Shown: positions 55,005 to 64,000 of the stretch, in pieces
Position numbering within the stretch: position 1 is the stretch's first letter
Layout of the letters: each line of letters begins with the position of its first letter
DNA from: an uncultured Aquimarina sp.
Lineage (GTDB): Bacteria > Bacteroidota > Bacteroidia > Flavobacteriales > Flavobacteriaceae
DNA: 64,000 bases
NCBI GenBank assembly: GCA_947493035.1
Contig: CANLOW010000001.1
Span: 248,001 to 312,000 of the forward strand
Direction of reading: 5' to 3'
Translations under genes and position numbers: made by a program
The notes under the pieces: model-generated
The model's database searches: none
Told to the model about the DNA's origin: nothing
What the model saw: only the letters and a program-made list of their open reading frames with translations

Positions 55005-55832
55005 TTATTTCTTTCTACGTTCTACAATATACTTATTACTCGCTTTCGTCTTAGAACGGGTTCTATAACCTTTAGCAGGTAAACCTTTTCTAGAACGAGG
55101 GTGACCTCCAGACGCGCGTCCTTCACCACCACCCATTGGATGATCAACAGGGTTCATTGCTACTGGTCTCGTACGAGGACGACGACCTAACCAACGAGTA
55201 CGACCTGCTTTACCTCCAACTAACAACTGATGATCACTGTTAGAAACAGCACCAATAGTAGCAGAACAAGCAACTAAAATCATACGCACTTCACCAGAAG
55301 GCAACTTAACCGTAGCAAATTTCCCATCACGTGCCATTAACTGAGCAAAAGCCCCAGCTGAACGAGCCAAAACTGCTCCTTGACCAGGATGCAATTCGAT
55401 ACACGAAATAATTGTACCTAACGGAATCGCGCTTAACGGCAAAGCATTCCCTATCTCAGGTGTTGCATCTAACCCAGACACTACAGTCTGACCTTCTTGC
55501 AAACCATTTTGAGCAATGATATACTTCTTCTCTCCTCCTTCGTACTTTACTAACGCGATAAACGCAGTACGGTTTGGATCGTATTGTATAGAATCTACAA
55601 CACCGGCTACACCATGGTTAGCTCTCTTGAAATCTATGATTCTATAACGCCTCTTATGACCTCCACCTTTATAGCGAACAGTCATCTTTCCTTGATTATC
55701 TCTACCTCCAGACTTTTTCAAAGGAGCCAATAACGACTTCTCTGTTTTAGCACCTTTCGTTAACTGGTCGAAACCGTTAACTACTCTAAAACGCTGCCCT
55801 GGAGTGATTGGTTTTAATTTTCTTACTGACAT
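55005..55832 (-). CDS. rplB: 50S ribosomal protein L2
   Basis: 275-residue core peptidyl-transferase-region protein: [57 protein letters not shown] and [22 protein letters not shown] (conserved His). Confidence 0.98.
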   Translation of the reverse strand: MSVRKLKPITPGQRFRVVNGFDQLTKGAKTEKSLLAPLKKSGGRDNQGKMTVRYKGGGHKRRYRIIDFKRANHGVAGVVDSIQYDPNRTAFIALVKYEGGEKKYIIAQNGLQEGQTVVSGLDATPEIGNALPLSAIPLGTIISCIELHPGQGAVLARSAGAFAQLMARDGKFATVKLPSGEVRMILVACSATIGAVSNSDHQLLVGGKAGRTRWLGRRPRTRPVAMNPVDHPMGGGEGRASGGHPRSRKGLPAKGYRTRSKTKASNKYIVERRKK

Positions 55833-55841
55833 CTCTTAGTC

Positions 55842-56132
55842 TTAAAGATTACTATATAAGTCAATGGTATCGCCATCAGCTACCTGAACGATAGCCTTCT
55901 TGTACGCGTTTGTTTTTCCAGTAATCACACCCGATTTTGTAAATTTCGAGTTTCTATCTGGACGCACATTTATAGTACGTACTTTATCAACTGAAACACC
56001 GTAAGCCTTTTCAACAGCTTGCTTAATCTCAATTTTATTAGCTCTTTTATTCACCACAAACGTAAAGCAGTTTCTTAACTCACTTAACCCTGTAGCTTTT
56101 TCCGTAATAACAGGTTTAATTAAAATTCCCAT
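55842..56132 (-). CDS. rplW: 50S ribosomal protein L23
   Basis: 96-residue protein at the tunnel exit that docks trigger factor and SRP: ILIKPVITEKATGL, NKIEIKQAVEKAYGVSVDKVRTINV. Confidence 0.97.
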   Translation of the reverse strand: MGILIKPVITEKATGLSELRNCFTFVVNKRANKIEIKQAVEKAYGVSVDKVRTINVRPDRNSKFTKSGVITGKTNAYKKAIVQVADGDTIDLYSNL

Positions 56133-56138
56133 GACCTC

Positions 56139-56768
56139 TTATTTACTTAGATTAGTTTCAATCCCCTCTAGAGAACCTTCCAACAATACAACATTAGCAG
56201 CATTAAGCACTTTATAAGTACTCAACTCAGAAGCTAAAACAACATCAGTATTCTGAATATTACGTGATGATAAATAAACATTTTTATTTTCAGCACCTAA
56301 TACGAATAAAGACTTTTTAGCATCCAACCCTAACGACCTCAATACCGCCGCAAAGTTTTTGGTCTTAATTTCATCAAAATTAAAATCCTCAACTACAGTT
56401 ACCGCTTGCTCACCCGCCTTAATACTTAAAGCCGACTTACGAGCTAAACGCTTAACATTTTTATTCAGCTTGAAAGAATAATTACGAGGCCTTGGACCAA
56501 AAATACGTCCACCACCACGAAACACAGGCGACTTAATACTACCCGCACGAGCTGTACCTGTCCCTTTTTGCTTCTTTAACTTTCTTGTACTCCCAACAAT
56601 CTCAGCTCTCTCTTTAGCTTTGTGAGTACCTTGACGCTGATTCGCCAAGTATTGCTTCACATCTAAATAAACAGCATGCTCGTTTGGCTCAATAGCAAAA
56701 ACAGCGTCAGAAAGGTTTGCCTTTCTACCTGTTTCTTTTCCATTTACATCTAAAACTGCTACTTCCAT
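56139..56768 (-). CDS. rplD: 50S ribosomal protein L4
   Basis: 209-residue protein: [53 protein letters not shown] tunnel loop. In E. coli, L4 represses its own operon through the S10 leader; the structured leader before rplC here could be an analogue. Its start overlaps the rplC stop by one base. Confidence 0.97.
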   Translation of the reverse strand: MEVAVLDVNGKETGRKANLSDAVFAIEPNEHAVYLDVKQYLANQRQGTHKAKERAEIVGSTRKLKKQKGTGTARAGSIKSPVFRGGGRIFGPRPRNYSFKLNKNVKRLARKSALSIKAGEQAVTVVEDFNFDEIKTKNFAAVLRSLGLDAKKSLFVLGAENKNVYLSSRNIQNTDVVLASELSTYKVLNAANVVLLEGSLEGIETNLSK

Positions 56769-57385
56769 TACTTCACAACGGTTACATAAGCGTTTTTATG
56801 ACCAGGCACACACCCTTTCACAACAAGTAAGTTCTTTTCAGAAACTACTTTCAACACTTTTAAATTTTGAACTTTTACAGTATCACCACCCATTTGACCA
56901 GCCATACGCATACCCTTAAATACACGAGCAGGATAAGATGCCGCACCAATAGAACCAGGAGCTCTTAAACGGTTATGTTGACCATGAGTCGCTTGTCCAA
57001 CACCGCCAAAATTGTGACGCTTTACAACACCCTGAAAACCTTTACCCTTAGACGTACCAACTACATCCACAAACTCACCTTCAGCGAAATGCTCTACTGT
57101 AACCACATCACCTAAACTCAACTCCTCATCAAAATCTTGAAATTCGACAACTTTACGTTTAACAGGCGTTCCTGCTTTCTTAAAGTGACCAATAGCCGCT
57201 TTAGAAGCATTCTTGTCTGCCTTGTCATCGAAACCAAGCTGAACAGCACTATAACCGTCAACTTCTTCAGTTCTGACTTGGGTAACTACACATGGACCTA
57301 CCTCAATAACGGTACATGGAATATTCTTCCCACTCTCGTCAAAGATGCTCGTCATGCCAATCTTTTTTCCAATTAACCCAGACAT
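56768..57385 (-). CDS. rplC: 50S ribosomal protein L3
   Basis: 205-residue protein, [32 protein letters not shown] and [34 protein letters not shown]. First gene of the S10-type operon here because rpsJ is separated from it. Own promoter and a 140-nt leader lie upstream. Confidence 0.98.
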   Translation of the reverse strand: MSGLIGKKIGMTSIFDESGKNIPCTVIEVGPCVVTQVRTEEVDGYSAVQLGFDDKADKNASKAAIGHFKKAGTPVKRKVVEFQDFDEELSLGDVVTVEHFAEGEFVDVVGTSKGKGFQGVVKRHNFGGVGQATHGQHNRLRAPGSIGAASYPARVFKGMRMAGQMGGDTVKVQNLKVLKVVSEKNLLVVKGCVPGHKNAYVTVVK

Positions 57386-57530
57386 TTGTTATTAATTTAA
57401 TTTACTAATTATTAAAAAATTAAGGTCGAAAAAAAACACATTCGACCTTAGATTGTATTCTTTCTTCCGTTTTACCTTCGCCCGCAGCGGAAGGTCATGT
57501 TAATCTCCACCATGTGGAAATTTAGGACTG
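57386..57530 (-). promoter_or_regulatory. structured 5' leader of the rplC operon, attenuator-like
   Basis: Leader downstream of the rplC promoter. It contains a perfect 10-bp hairpin (TAAGGTCGAA with TTCGACCTTA, 57421-57450) followed on the minus strand by AATTTTTTAATAA, which resembles a terminator. Upstream, 57491-57496 encodes GACCUU in the RNA, able to pair with AAGGUC of the terminator's first arm, giving an exclusive alternative fold. A 6-bp stem ACCTTC/GAAGGT (57473-57496) is another competing element. Confidence 0.55.
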
Positions 57531-57561
57531 CAAAAGTAATGAATTTATTCTAAAATCCAAA
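57531..57561 (-). promoter_or_regulatory. consensus promoter of the rplC operon
   Basis: -7 TACTTTTG (57531-57538) and -33 TTTG (57558-57561) with an exact 19-bp spacer, matching the Bacteroidota housekeeping promoter. It gives the S10 operon (from rplC) its own start, independent of rpsJ. Confidence 0.8.
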
Positions 57562-57596
57562 TAATGAGACAGAAATGTTTTTAAAACAGAGAAAAA

Positions 57597-58316
57597 CTAA
57601 GAACTTCTTAACCTAGGTTTAGCAATATTAACTCTTACCCCAACTGTCAAACCTATACTTGATAAATTTTCTCTTTGCTTGGACCCATTTGAAAAATTAT
57701 CAACTGAAACAGTTCTTTTACCACTTCCATCCTTTACTTCTAACTCAGTAACAAAACTAACTAATGCACTTAAACGAGATGTCAGATACAAAAACGAAGT
57801 TAACCTGTACTCATAATCAAAACCACCCGATAAACCAATGGTGCTTGCAGACACTCTCATTAATTTATTCGAATAACTGGTATCACTTTCGTATCTCAAA
57901 TAACCTATTGCCAAATTCCCTACAAATTGATGCTTTATCTCTTCCTCATTCAAAAGAAAATATAATTTAGGGGCAATAAAATTTAATTCAATATCTGTAT
58001 CAACATCCACAACACCATCACTAAAATCTTCTTCAAAAAAAACTCCATCCACAACAGCTGATGCATCCGAATGAAAATTCTTAAAAGTCAAACCAAAGCC
58101 CCACACATCATTTACCCCATAATCAACATCTATTTCATAAAAATTACCAAGTTTCAAATCTCTAGATTGCCTTTCAATGCTATTTGGCAAATCAGACTGA
58201 ATCTCACCTGTCATAAAACCATATCCAATATTATCACTAATACGCAGCACCTTAAACTGAGAATATGCTGAAAAACAGCTAGACAAAACAATAAAAACAA
58301 TTAAATACTTGAGCAT
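57597..58316 (-). CDS. outer-membrane beta-barrel protein of unknown function, inserted between rpsJ and rplC
   Basis: A 239-residue exported protein. A signal peptide (LKYLIVFIVLSSCFSAYS) is followed by amphipathic beta strands (SDNIGYGFMTGEIQSDL, VWGFGLTFKNFHS, FIAPKLYFLLNEE, SSIGLTVGVRVNIAK), like OmpA/opacity-type barrels. No family is recognised with confidence. It sits on the same strand between rpsJ and rplC, where the two genes are normally adjacent. A terminator precedes it (after rpsJ) and the rplC promoter follows it. It has no clear promoter of its own. Confidence 0.65.
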   Translation of the reverse strand: MLKYLIVFIVLSSCFSAYSQFKVLRISDNIGYGFMTGEIQSDLPNSIERQSRDLKLGNFYEIDVDYGVNDVWGFGLTFKNFHSDASAVVDGVFFEEDFSDGVVDVDTDIELNFIAPKLYFLLNEEEIKHQFVGNLAIGYLRYESDTSYSNKLMRVSASTIGLSGGFDYEYRLTSFLYLTSRLSALVSFVTELEVKDGSGKRTVSVDNFSNGSKQRENLSSIGLTVGVRVNIAKPRLRSS

Positions 58317-58433
58317 ACCCTATTTTTAATAGCAAGCTAATCAAAAAAAAGTGAATGTTAAAAAATCCATAACATTTAGATCTGATGAAAAAAAAATCAT
58401 TACCTAACCACTAGACCTACGAAAACATTAGGC

Positions 58434-58468
58434 ACAAAAAAACCTCGAAGATAAATCTTCGAGGTTTT
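58434..58468 (-). terminator. Rho-independent terminator after rpsJ (end of str operon)
   Basis: Stem AACCTCGAAG/CTTCGAGGTT with a 6-nt loop (58441-58466), followed on the minus strand by TTTTTGTG. 24 bp after the rpsJ stop. Confidence 0.9.
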
Positions 58469-58490
58469 TACTATCATAAAATGTGAATAA

Positions 58491-58796
58491 TCACACCTTG
58501 ATCTCTACTTCAACACCACTTGGTAATTCTAACTTCATCAATGCATCGATTGTTTTAGAAGAAGAACTATAGATGTCTAATAATCTCTTGAAAGAGCTTA
58601 ATTGAAATTGCTCACGAGATTTCTTGTTTACGTGAGGAGAACGCAATACTGTAAAGATTTTCTTATGTGTCGGCAATGGGATTGGACCCGTTACTACAGC
58701 ACCTGTACTTTTTACAGTCTTAACGATCTTCTCAGCAGACTTATCTACTAAATTGTGGTCGTATGACTTTAATTTTATTCTAATTTTTTGACTCAT
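58491..58796 (-). CDS. rpsJ: 30S ribosomal protein S10
   Basis: 101-residue protein of the 30S head and NusE component of antitermination complexes: [56 protein letters not shown]. 11 bp after fusA, so co-transcribed with the str operon; terminated right after, not continued into rplC. Confidence 0.98.
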   Translation of the reverse strand: MSQKIRIKLKSYDHNLVDKSAEKIVKTVKSTGAVVTGPIPLPTHKKIFTVLRSPHVNKKSREQFQLSSFKRLLDIYSSSSKTIDALMKLELPSGVEVEIKV

Positions 58797-58807
58797 TTTG
58801 CAATTTT

Positions 58808-60931
58808 TTAACTAGCTCCGTTAGCTGCTTTAATTACTTCCTCAGAGATGTTAGATGGAGTTTCTGCATAGTGAGAAAATTCCATACTAGACGTTGCACG
58901 TCCTGAAGAAAGTGTACGTAAAGAAGTAACGTAACCAAACATTTCAGATAATGGCACGATCGCCTTAACTACTTTAGATCCCGAACGATCACTCATGTCA
59001 TTTACTTGACCACGACGACGATTTAAATCACCTACAATATCACCCATGTTTTCTTCTGGAGTTAACACCTCCAATTTCATCATAGGCTCCATAATTACGG
59101 CTCTAGCAGCTTTTGCAGCAGCTTTATACCCTAATTTAGCAGCTAATTCGAATGATAATTGATCCGAATCTACATCATGATAAGATCCATCCTTTAAAGT
59201 AACCTTCATTGCATCCATTTCGAATCCAGCTAAAGGACCATTTTTCATAGCCTCTTTAAATCCTTTTTCTACAGATGGAACGAATTCTTTAGGAATGTTA
59301 CCCCCTTTAATAGTTGACTCGAACTGTAAACCAACCTCACCTTCAGCAGCAGGCTCCATTGTAAATACGATATCTGCGAATTTACCACGTCCACCAGATT
59401 GCTTTTTGTAAACCTCACGGTGATCTGCAACAGCTGTAATTGCCTCTTTGTACTCAACCTGTGGTTGACCAACATTTACCTCTACTTTAAACTCACGCTT
59501 TAAACGATCTACAATAATATCTAAGTGAAGCTCTCCCATTCCTGAGATGATTGTTTGACCTGAAGCCTCATCTGTTTTCACCTGGAAAGTTGGGTCTTCT
59601 TCTGCTAATTTAGCCAAAGACATACCTAACTTATCTACATCTGCCTTAGTTTTAGGCTCTACCGCGATACCAATTACTGGATCAGGGAAGTCCATAGATT
59701 CCAAAATAATTGGATTCTTTTCATCCGACATTGTATCCCCGGTCTTAATATCTTTAAAACCTACAGCAGCACCAATATCTCCTGCCTCGATATAATCGAT
59801 AGCATTTTGCTTATTAGAGTGCATTTGGTAAATACGAGAAATACGCTCTTTTTTACCTGAACGGTTATTTAAAATATAAGAACCTGCATCCAATCTTCCT
59901 GAATATGCACGGAAGAATGCTAAACGCCCTACGAAAGGATCAGTAGCAATCTTAAATGCTAATGCAGAAAACGGCTCAGTTACGTCTGGCTTTCTAGAAA
60001 TTGACTCTTCTGTATTAGGATCTGTACCAACGATAGCATCCTTATCCAATGGAGAAGGTAAGTAACGACATACAGCATCTAATAAGAACTGAACTCCTTT
60101 ATTTTTGAAAGCAGAACCACAAACCATAGGAATGATAGACATATCCATCACAGCAGCACGTAATGCAGCATGCACTTCGTCTTCTGTAATAGAATCTTCA
60201 TCTTCCATATATTTCTCTAAAAGATTCTCGTCATAAGCAGCAACCTCTTCGATTAACTTCCCACGTAATTCACGAGCTTCTTCTTTTAAATCTTCTGGAA
60301 TCTCAATAACATCAAAAGTTGCCCCTTGAGTTTCATCATGCCATACAATAGCACGATTCTTTACCAAATCAACAATCCCTTTAAAATCAGCTTCATCACC
60401 AATATTTAAAACGATAGGCACTGCATTAGAACCTAACATGTCTTTCACCTGCTTACAAACTGCTAAGAAGTTAGATCCTTGACGGTCCATCTTATTAACA
60501 AACCCCATACGAGGTACTTTGTAGTTATCAGCTAAACGCCAGTTAGTTTCAGATTGAGGCTCAACACCATCAACAGCACTAAATAAGAATACTAAACCAT
60601 CTAATACACGTAAAGAACGATTTACCTCTACGGTAAAATCAACGTGACCTGGAGTATCAATGATGTTAAAGTGGTATCCTTTAGCATCATTTGTCGGCTT
60701 ACCATTTTCTGTTGGAAATTGCCAAGTACAAGTTGTCGCAGCCGATGTAATCGTAATACCACGCTCTTGCTCTTGTTCCATCCAGTCCATAGTTGCTGCA
60801 CCATCGTGCACCTCACCAATTTTATGACTTACTCCTGTATAATAAAGGATACGCTCAGTAGTTGTAGTTTTACCTGCATCAATATGGGCAGCAATACCAA
60901 TATTCCTAGTATATTTTAAATCTCTAGCCAT
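58808..60931 (-). CDS. fusA: elongation factor G
   Basis: GTPase that drives translocation, 707 residues. G domain ([39 protein letters not shown]), domain II, and C-terminal domains with PIMKLEV-type [28 protein letters not shown] and [14 protein letters not shown]. Located between rpsG and rpsJ, as in the str operon. Confidence 0.98.
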   Translation of the reverse strand: MARDLKYTRNIGIAAHIDAGKTTTTERILYYTGVSHKIGEVHDGAATMDWMEQEQERGITITSAATTCTWQFPTENGKPTNDAKGYHFNIIDTPGHVDFTVEVNRSLRVLDGLVFLFSAVDGVEPQSETNWRLADNYKVPRMGFVNKMDRQGSNFLAVCKQVKDMLGSNAVPIVLNIGDEADFKGIVDLVKNRAIVWHDETQGATFDVIEIPEDLKEEARELRGKLIEEVAAYDENLLEKYMEDEDSITEDEVHAALRAAVMDMSIIPMVCGSAFKNKGVQFLLDAVCRYLPSPLDKDAIVGTDPNTEESISRKPDVTEPFSALAFKIATDPFVGRLAFFRAYSGRLDAGSYILNNRSGKKERISRIYQMHSNKQNAIDYIEAGDIGAAVGFKDIKTGDTMSDEKNPIILESMDFPDPVIGIAVEPKTKADVDKLGMSLAKLAEEDPTFQVKTDEASGQTIISGMGELHLDIIVDRLKREFKVEVNVGQPQVEYKEAITAVADHREVYKKQSGGRGKFADIVFTMEPAAEGEVGLQFESTIKGGNIPKEFVPSVEKGFKEAMKNGPLAGFEMDAMKVTLKDGSYHDVDSDQLSFELAAKLGYKAAAKAARAVIMEPMMKLEVLTPEENMGDIVGDLNRRRGQVNDMSDRSGSKVVKAIVPLSEMFGYVTSLRTLSSGRATSSMEFSHYAETPSNISEEVIKAANGAS

Positions 60932-60942
60932 GGTTCTATAAA

Positions 60943-61419
60943 TTAAAATCTAAAGTGTGAGAATGCTTTATTTGCTTCTGCCATCTTGTGCGTGTCAACT
61001 CTTTTCTTAACCGCAGCTCCTTCTTCTTTTGCCGCTGCTAAAATTTCAGCAGCTAATTTATTAGCCATTGATTTCTCATTACGCTTACGAGCGAATAAGA
61101 TTAACCATTTCATAGCTGTAGAGATCTTACGATCTGGACGGATTGGATTAGGAATTTGGAATGTAGCCCCACCAACACGACGCGAACGTACTTCTACGTG
61201 CGGCATAACGTTAGTTAATGCTTCTTTCCAGATTTCTAAAGCCGTTTTTTCTTCGTCTTGATTCTTTTCTTCTACAATGTCAATAGCATCATAGAAACAT
61301 TTGAAAGCGGTCGATTTTTTACCATCCCACATCATCATGTTAACGAATCTAGTTACTAACTGATCGTTAAACCTTGGATCTGGAAGAATCGGCCTTTTTT
61401 TCGCCTTTCTTTTTCTCAT
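60943..61419 (-). CDS. rpsG: 30S ribosomal protein S7
   Basis: 158-residue 16S rRNA 3'-domain organiser: [54 protein letters not shown] (as [17 protein letters not shown]) and [23 protein letters not shown]. 11 bp upstream of fusA. Confidence 0.98.
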   Translation of the reverse strand: MRKRKAKKRPILPDPRFNDQLVTRFVNMMMWDGKKSTAFKCFYDAIDIVEEKNQDEEKTALEIWKEALTNVMPHVEVRSRRVGGATFQIPNPIRPDRKISTAMKWLILFARKRNEKSMANKLAAEILAAAKEEGAAVKKRVDTHKMAEANKAFSHFRF

Positions 61420-61510
61420 TTCTTGTCTTCAGTTTTGAAGGTAGAGGTTTGAGGACTGAAGGATTTCTCTCTTCTTACACCTCAACACTAACTTCTAATT
61501 TGTTAAAATT

Positions 61511-61891
61511 TTACTTACTGTCTTTAGGTCTTTTTGCCCCGTACTTAGATCTACGTTGTGTACGACCTGCTACCCCAGCGGTATCAAGTGCTCCACGAAC
61601 GATGTGATATCTAACTCCCGGCAAATCTTTAACCCTTCCACCTCTAACCAATACTATCGAGTGCTCTTGTAAGTTGTGACCTTCACCTCCGATGTATGCA
61701 TTTACTTCTTTACCATTCGTTAATCTAACACGAGCTACTTTACGCATAGCTGAGTTAGGTTTTTTTGGAGTGGTAGTGTAAACACGTGTACATACACCGC
61801 GACGTTGTGGGCACGAATCCAAAGCAGCCGATTTACTCTTCTTGGTTATTTTGGTTCTTCCGATACGTACTAATTGCGAAATTGTTGGCAT
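61511..61891 (-). CDS. rpsL: 30S ribosomal protein S12
   Basis: 126-residue decoding-centre protein: [63 protein letters not shown] and [23 protein letters not shown]. The [10 protein letters not shown] stretch (Lys at the streptomycin-sensitive position) looks wild type. First gene of the str operon. Confidence 0.98.
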   Translation of the reverse strand: MPTISQLVRIGRTKITKKSKSAALDSCPQRRGVCTRVYTTTPKKPNSAMRKVARVRLTNGKEVNAYIGGEGHNLQEHSIVLVRGGRVKDLPGVRYHIVRGALDTAGVAGRTQRRSKYGAKRPKDSK

Positions 61892-62247
61892 AATATGCTT
61901 TACCTGTTAATAAATATTTAATCCTTATTCTAAGGACGTGCAAAATTATAACATTTTTCCTTCAAATCAAACTGACTTTTAGTTATTTAACTTTTATCTC
62001 ATTATTAGACATAAAATAAGGCCTTTATTTTTTTAACCAAAAGCCCACATACACACAAAACTCTTTGATTTCAAAGATGATAAAAAAGACCTCTTCAAAA
62101 AGAACAATTTATTACTAAGCCTGTGAAATATAAAATTTATCTAATCCACAGAAAGCAAACTAACATCAGTAAGACCAATGAAGTAATTTCAAGAAAATAA
62201 ATTTCAATTGCATATCGTTTGTTATACTGTATCTTCGACTTTGATTT
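61892..62247. other. divergent intergenic region between rpsL and the Omp85-like gene
   Basis: 356 bp. Besides the str promoter it holds A/T-rich sequence without open frame. A TATCTTCG box at 62230-62237 might be the -7 of the rightward gene but is off consensus. Confidence 0.5.
61941..61971 (-). promoter_or_regulatory. consensus promoter of the str operon (rpsL-rpsG-fusA-rpsJ)
   Basis: -7 TAATTTTG (61941-61948) and -33 TTTG (61968-61971) with a 19-bp spacer. It lies 50 bp upstream of the rpsL ATG. Confidence 0.8.
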
Positions 62248-63921
62248 ATGCTTAAAAAACTAGTAACACATATTATATTTATACTATCATTTGTTACTCT
62301 TCATGGACAAAATGAACATGCTCTCTATTTAAAAGTCATCACAAACAGAGATACATTAACCAATACCTTTGAAGATTTTAAAAGCTTAAAACACCATGTA
62401 GATCAAATCTCTGAAGAGATTCAACTAGATGGATTTTTTGCTTCTTATTATAACACCCCCTTAAAAATTAATGACAGTCTTTTTCAAACACAATTAATTT
62501 CTCACCCAAAAACAAACATTATTCAAATAGACAATTGGGATCAACTACAAGAATTAGAAATAACTGACAAAAAGGAGTTTTTAAAAAGCAGTACTATCAT
62601 TTCGTATTTGAAGCAATTAAACAATGAACTATCATCACAAGGAAACCCATTTAACAAAATCCAACTTAAGAATATAAAACCCAAAAAGGATACACTAGTT
62701 GCTTCTATATTGGTTTCTAACATAGCCCCAAGAACCGTTGACAGTTTGGTTGTAAAAGGATACTCAAGATTTCCTCGCACTTTTGTTAAACATTTTGCAG
62801 GAATCAAAAAAGGCATGCTTTACGATAACACAAAAGTGATTCAAAAAGCAACCTCTTTAAACAACTTATCTTTCGTTAACATCATCAAACCAGCAGAAGT
62901 ATTATTTAACCCTAAAAAAACTACCTTATATTTATATTTAAAAAAGAAAAATGCCAATAATTTTGATGGTTTCTTGGGCTTCGCGACTAATGAAGAGTCT
63001 GGCAACTTTGAACTCAATGGCTATTTGAATTTAAACTTAGTCAACAATCTACATTTTGGAGAAACTCTGAATCTTGCTTACAAGAGTGACAATGAAGATC
63101 AAACACAATTAAATATTAAAACAAAATTACCCTACATTTTCAAAAGCCCTTTGGGTATCGTTGGGCAAATAAATATTTTTAGACAAAAAGAAACTTTTTC
63201 TTCTACAGAATTAAAGCTTGGCTTAAACTACGCTTTAACACCTAAATCAGAGGCACTTATTGGCTTTTCTAGTATCGAATCTGCTGACCTTAGTGAAAGC
63301 TCTGCTGTCGTTGGTACTATTAATCGAGATTTTGACGCTTCTTTTGTTAACCTTCAATATCAATTTATACAGCGAAAAAAAAGTTTATTATTCCCTGTAA
63401 AAACAGCACTTCTTCTAGATACAGAAATCGGTACTCGCCAAGAGTCACTTCAACCCAAAGTCAATCAGTACAAAATTCAATTGAAAGGGAATTACATTTT
63501 CCAAATTAACAAAAGGAATAGCATCTATATTCAAAACAACACTAGGTATCTAAACTCTAGCAATTATATCTCAAATGAGTTATTTCGCTTTGGAGGAATC
63601 TTATCTATTAGAGGTTTCGAGGAAAATAGTCTGAGAGCTTCATTTTACAACATAACCAATACAGAATATCGTTTTCAACTTAATGAGACTATTTACGCAC
63701 ATAGTATTATTGATTTTGCTGTAATTGACAACCAAGCACCAAAAACCAATACTGACCTCACACCTGTAGGAGGTGACAATCTCACGAGCTTTGGACTTGG
63801 AATAGGACTTATTACCAAATCTGGCTTATTCAAACTTAATTATGCTAATGGGACAAGTAAAAACATCCCTTTTGAATTCAACAATTCTAAAGTACACTTC
63901 AGCCTAACAGCCTTTTTTTAA
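62248..63921 (+). CDS. Omp85-like outer-membrane barrel protein with POTRA-type N-terminus
   Basis: A 557-residue exported protein. The signal peptide (LKKLVTHIIFILSFVTLHG) ends about residue 20. Residues about 150-235 look like one POTRA unit (VDSLVVKGYSRFPRTFVKHFAGIKKGMLYDNTKV ... FVNIIKPAEVLF). The remainder is a beta barrel ending in Phe (HFSLTAFF), with the Omp85 lid-loop motif RFGGILSIRGFEENSLRAS (RGF) and final strands. It is shorter than BamA, so perhaps a TamA/FhaC-like or lipid-linked barrel protein. It stands alone, divergent from the str operon. Confidence 0.78.
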   Translation: MLKKLVTHIIFILSFVTLHGQNEHALYLKVITNRDTLTNTFEDFKSLKHHVDQISEEIQLDGFFASYYNTPLKINDSLFQTQLISHPKTNIIQIDNWDQLQELEITDKKEFLKSSTIISYLKQLNNELSSQGNPFNKIQLKNIKPKKDTLVASILVSNIAPRTVDSLVVKGYSRFPRTFVKHFAGIKKGMLYDNTKVIQKATSLNNLSFVNIIKPAEVLFNPKKTTLYLYLKKKNANNFDGFLGFATNEESGNFELNGYLNLNLVNNLHFGETLNLAYKSDNEDQTQLNIKTKLPYIFKSPLGIVGQINIFRQKETFSSTELKLGLNYALTPKSEALIGFSSIESADLSESSAVVGTINRDFDASFVNLQYQFIQRKKSLLFPVKTALLLDTEIGTRQESLQPKVNQYKIQLKGNYIFQINKRNSIYIQNNTRYLNSSNYISNELFRFGGILSIRGFEENSLRASFYNITNTEYRFQLNETIYAHSIIDFAVIDNQAPKTNTDLTPVGGDNLTSFGLGIGLITKSGLFKLNYANGTSKNIPFEFNNSKVHFSLTAFF

Positions 63922-64000
63922 AATTATTTTTACCCAAAGAGGTAGTTTTTGATTTATCTTTTCTTTAACAATTCACTTCAAAGACTATTTTCAAGTATTA

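Noticed and set aside
58808-61607. Open frames on the opposite strand within fusA, rpsG and rpsL
   Set aside because: They are shadows of strongly conserved coding genes, with no start context or family features.

Overview
The window is a low-GC chromosomal segment of a Bacteroidota bacterium, most likely a marine member of the Flavobacteriaceae. Support comes from the TTTG-N19-TAnnTTTG promoter form (clearest before rpsL and rplC), the long C-terminal tail on ribosomal protein L17, zinc-free S14, L36 and AccD variants, a DUF5723-type outer-membrane protein and an OlsF-type lipid acyltransferase. Genus is not resolvable from the sequence. I see no tRNA or rRNA gene, CRISPR array, insertion sequence or prophage.

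Left part (1-20.4 kb): an HTH regulator and a LamG-type lipoprotein; accD and fbaA; an NAD(P)-binding protein with a DUF2867 tail; a four-gene minus-strand operon of coiled-coil protein, Roadblock/longin-like protein, Ras-like GTPase and hybrid histidine kinase (9408 down to 6216), which looks like a GTPase signalling module; an aspartate kinase; a fused OlsF-like bifunctional acyltransferase; and a surface-glycan or glycolipid region with a NodU/CmcH carbamoyltransferase, a PurN-like formyltransferase, two GT2 glycosyltransferases and a polytopic GT87-like glycosyltransferase, the last three translationally coupled.

Middle (20.4-38.5 kb): the most unusual locus (20404-26407) combines a papain-like permuted NlpC/P60 (YiiX/LRAT-like) hydrolase, an unmistakable homologue of animal cyclooxygenase, a convergent catalase-fold haem protein of the allene-oxide-synthase type, and a 7TMR-DISM histidine kinase plus NarL-type response regulator in the same operon as the catalase-like gene. 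I infer a fatty-acid oxygenation (oxylipin-like) pathway with its own two-component control. It is followed by a DUF5723 protein, a lipoprotein, an RsuA-family pseudouridine synthase whose catalytic Asp is Glu, leuC-leuD with palindromic repeats around them, an ECF42-type sigma factor with its YCII/DGPF partner, aspS, a RibD-type deaminase broken by a 5-bp duplication, an SDR/DoxX pair and an Rrf2 regulator.

Right part (38.5-62 kb): gltA, eno and carA, then the full alpha, spc, S10 and str ribosomal-protein operons, all on the minus strand. The S10 operon is split. rpsJ ends the str operon at a terminator, an outer-membrane-barrel gene sits next, and rplC onward has its own consensus promoter and a structured leader that looks like an attenuator. 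An Omp85-like outer-membrane protein gene (62248-63921) ends the window.
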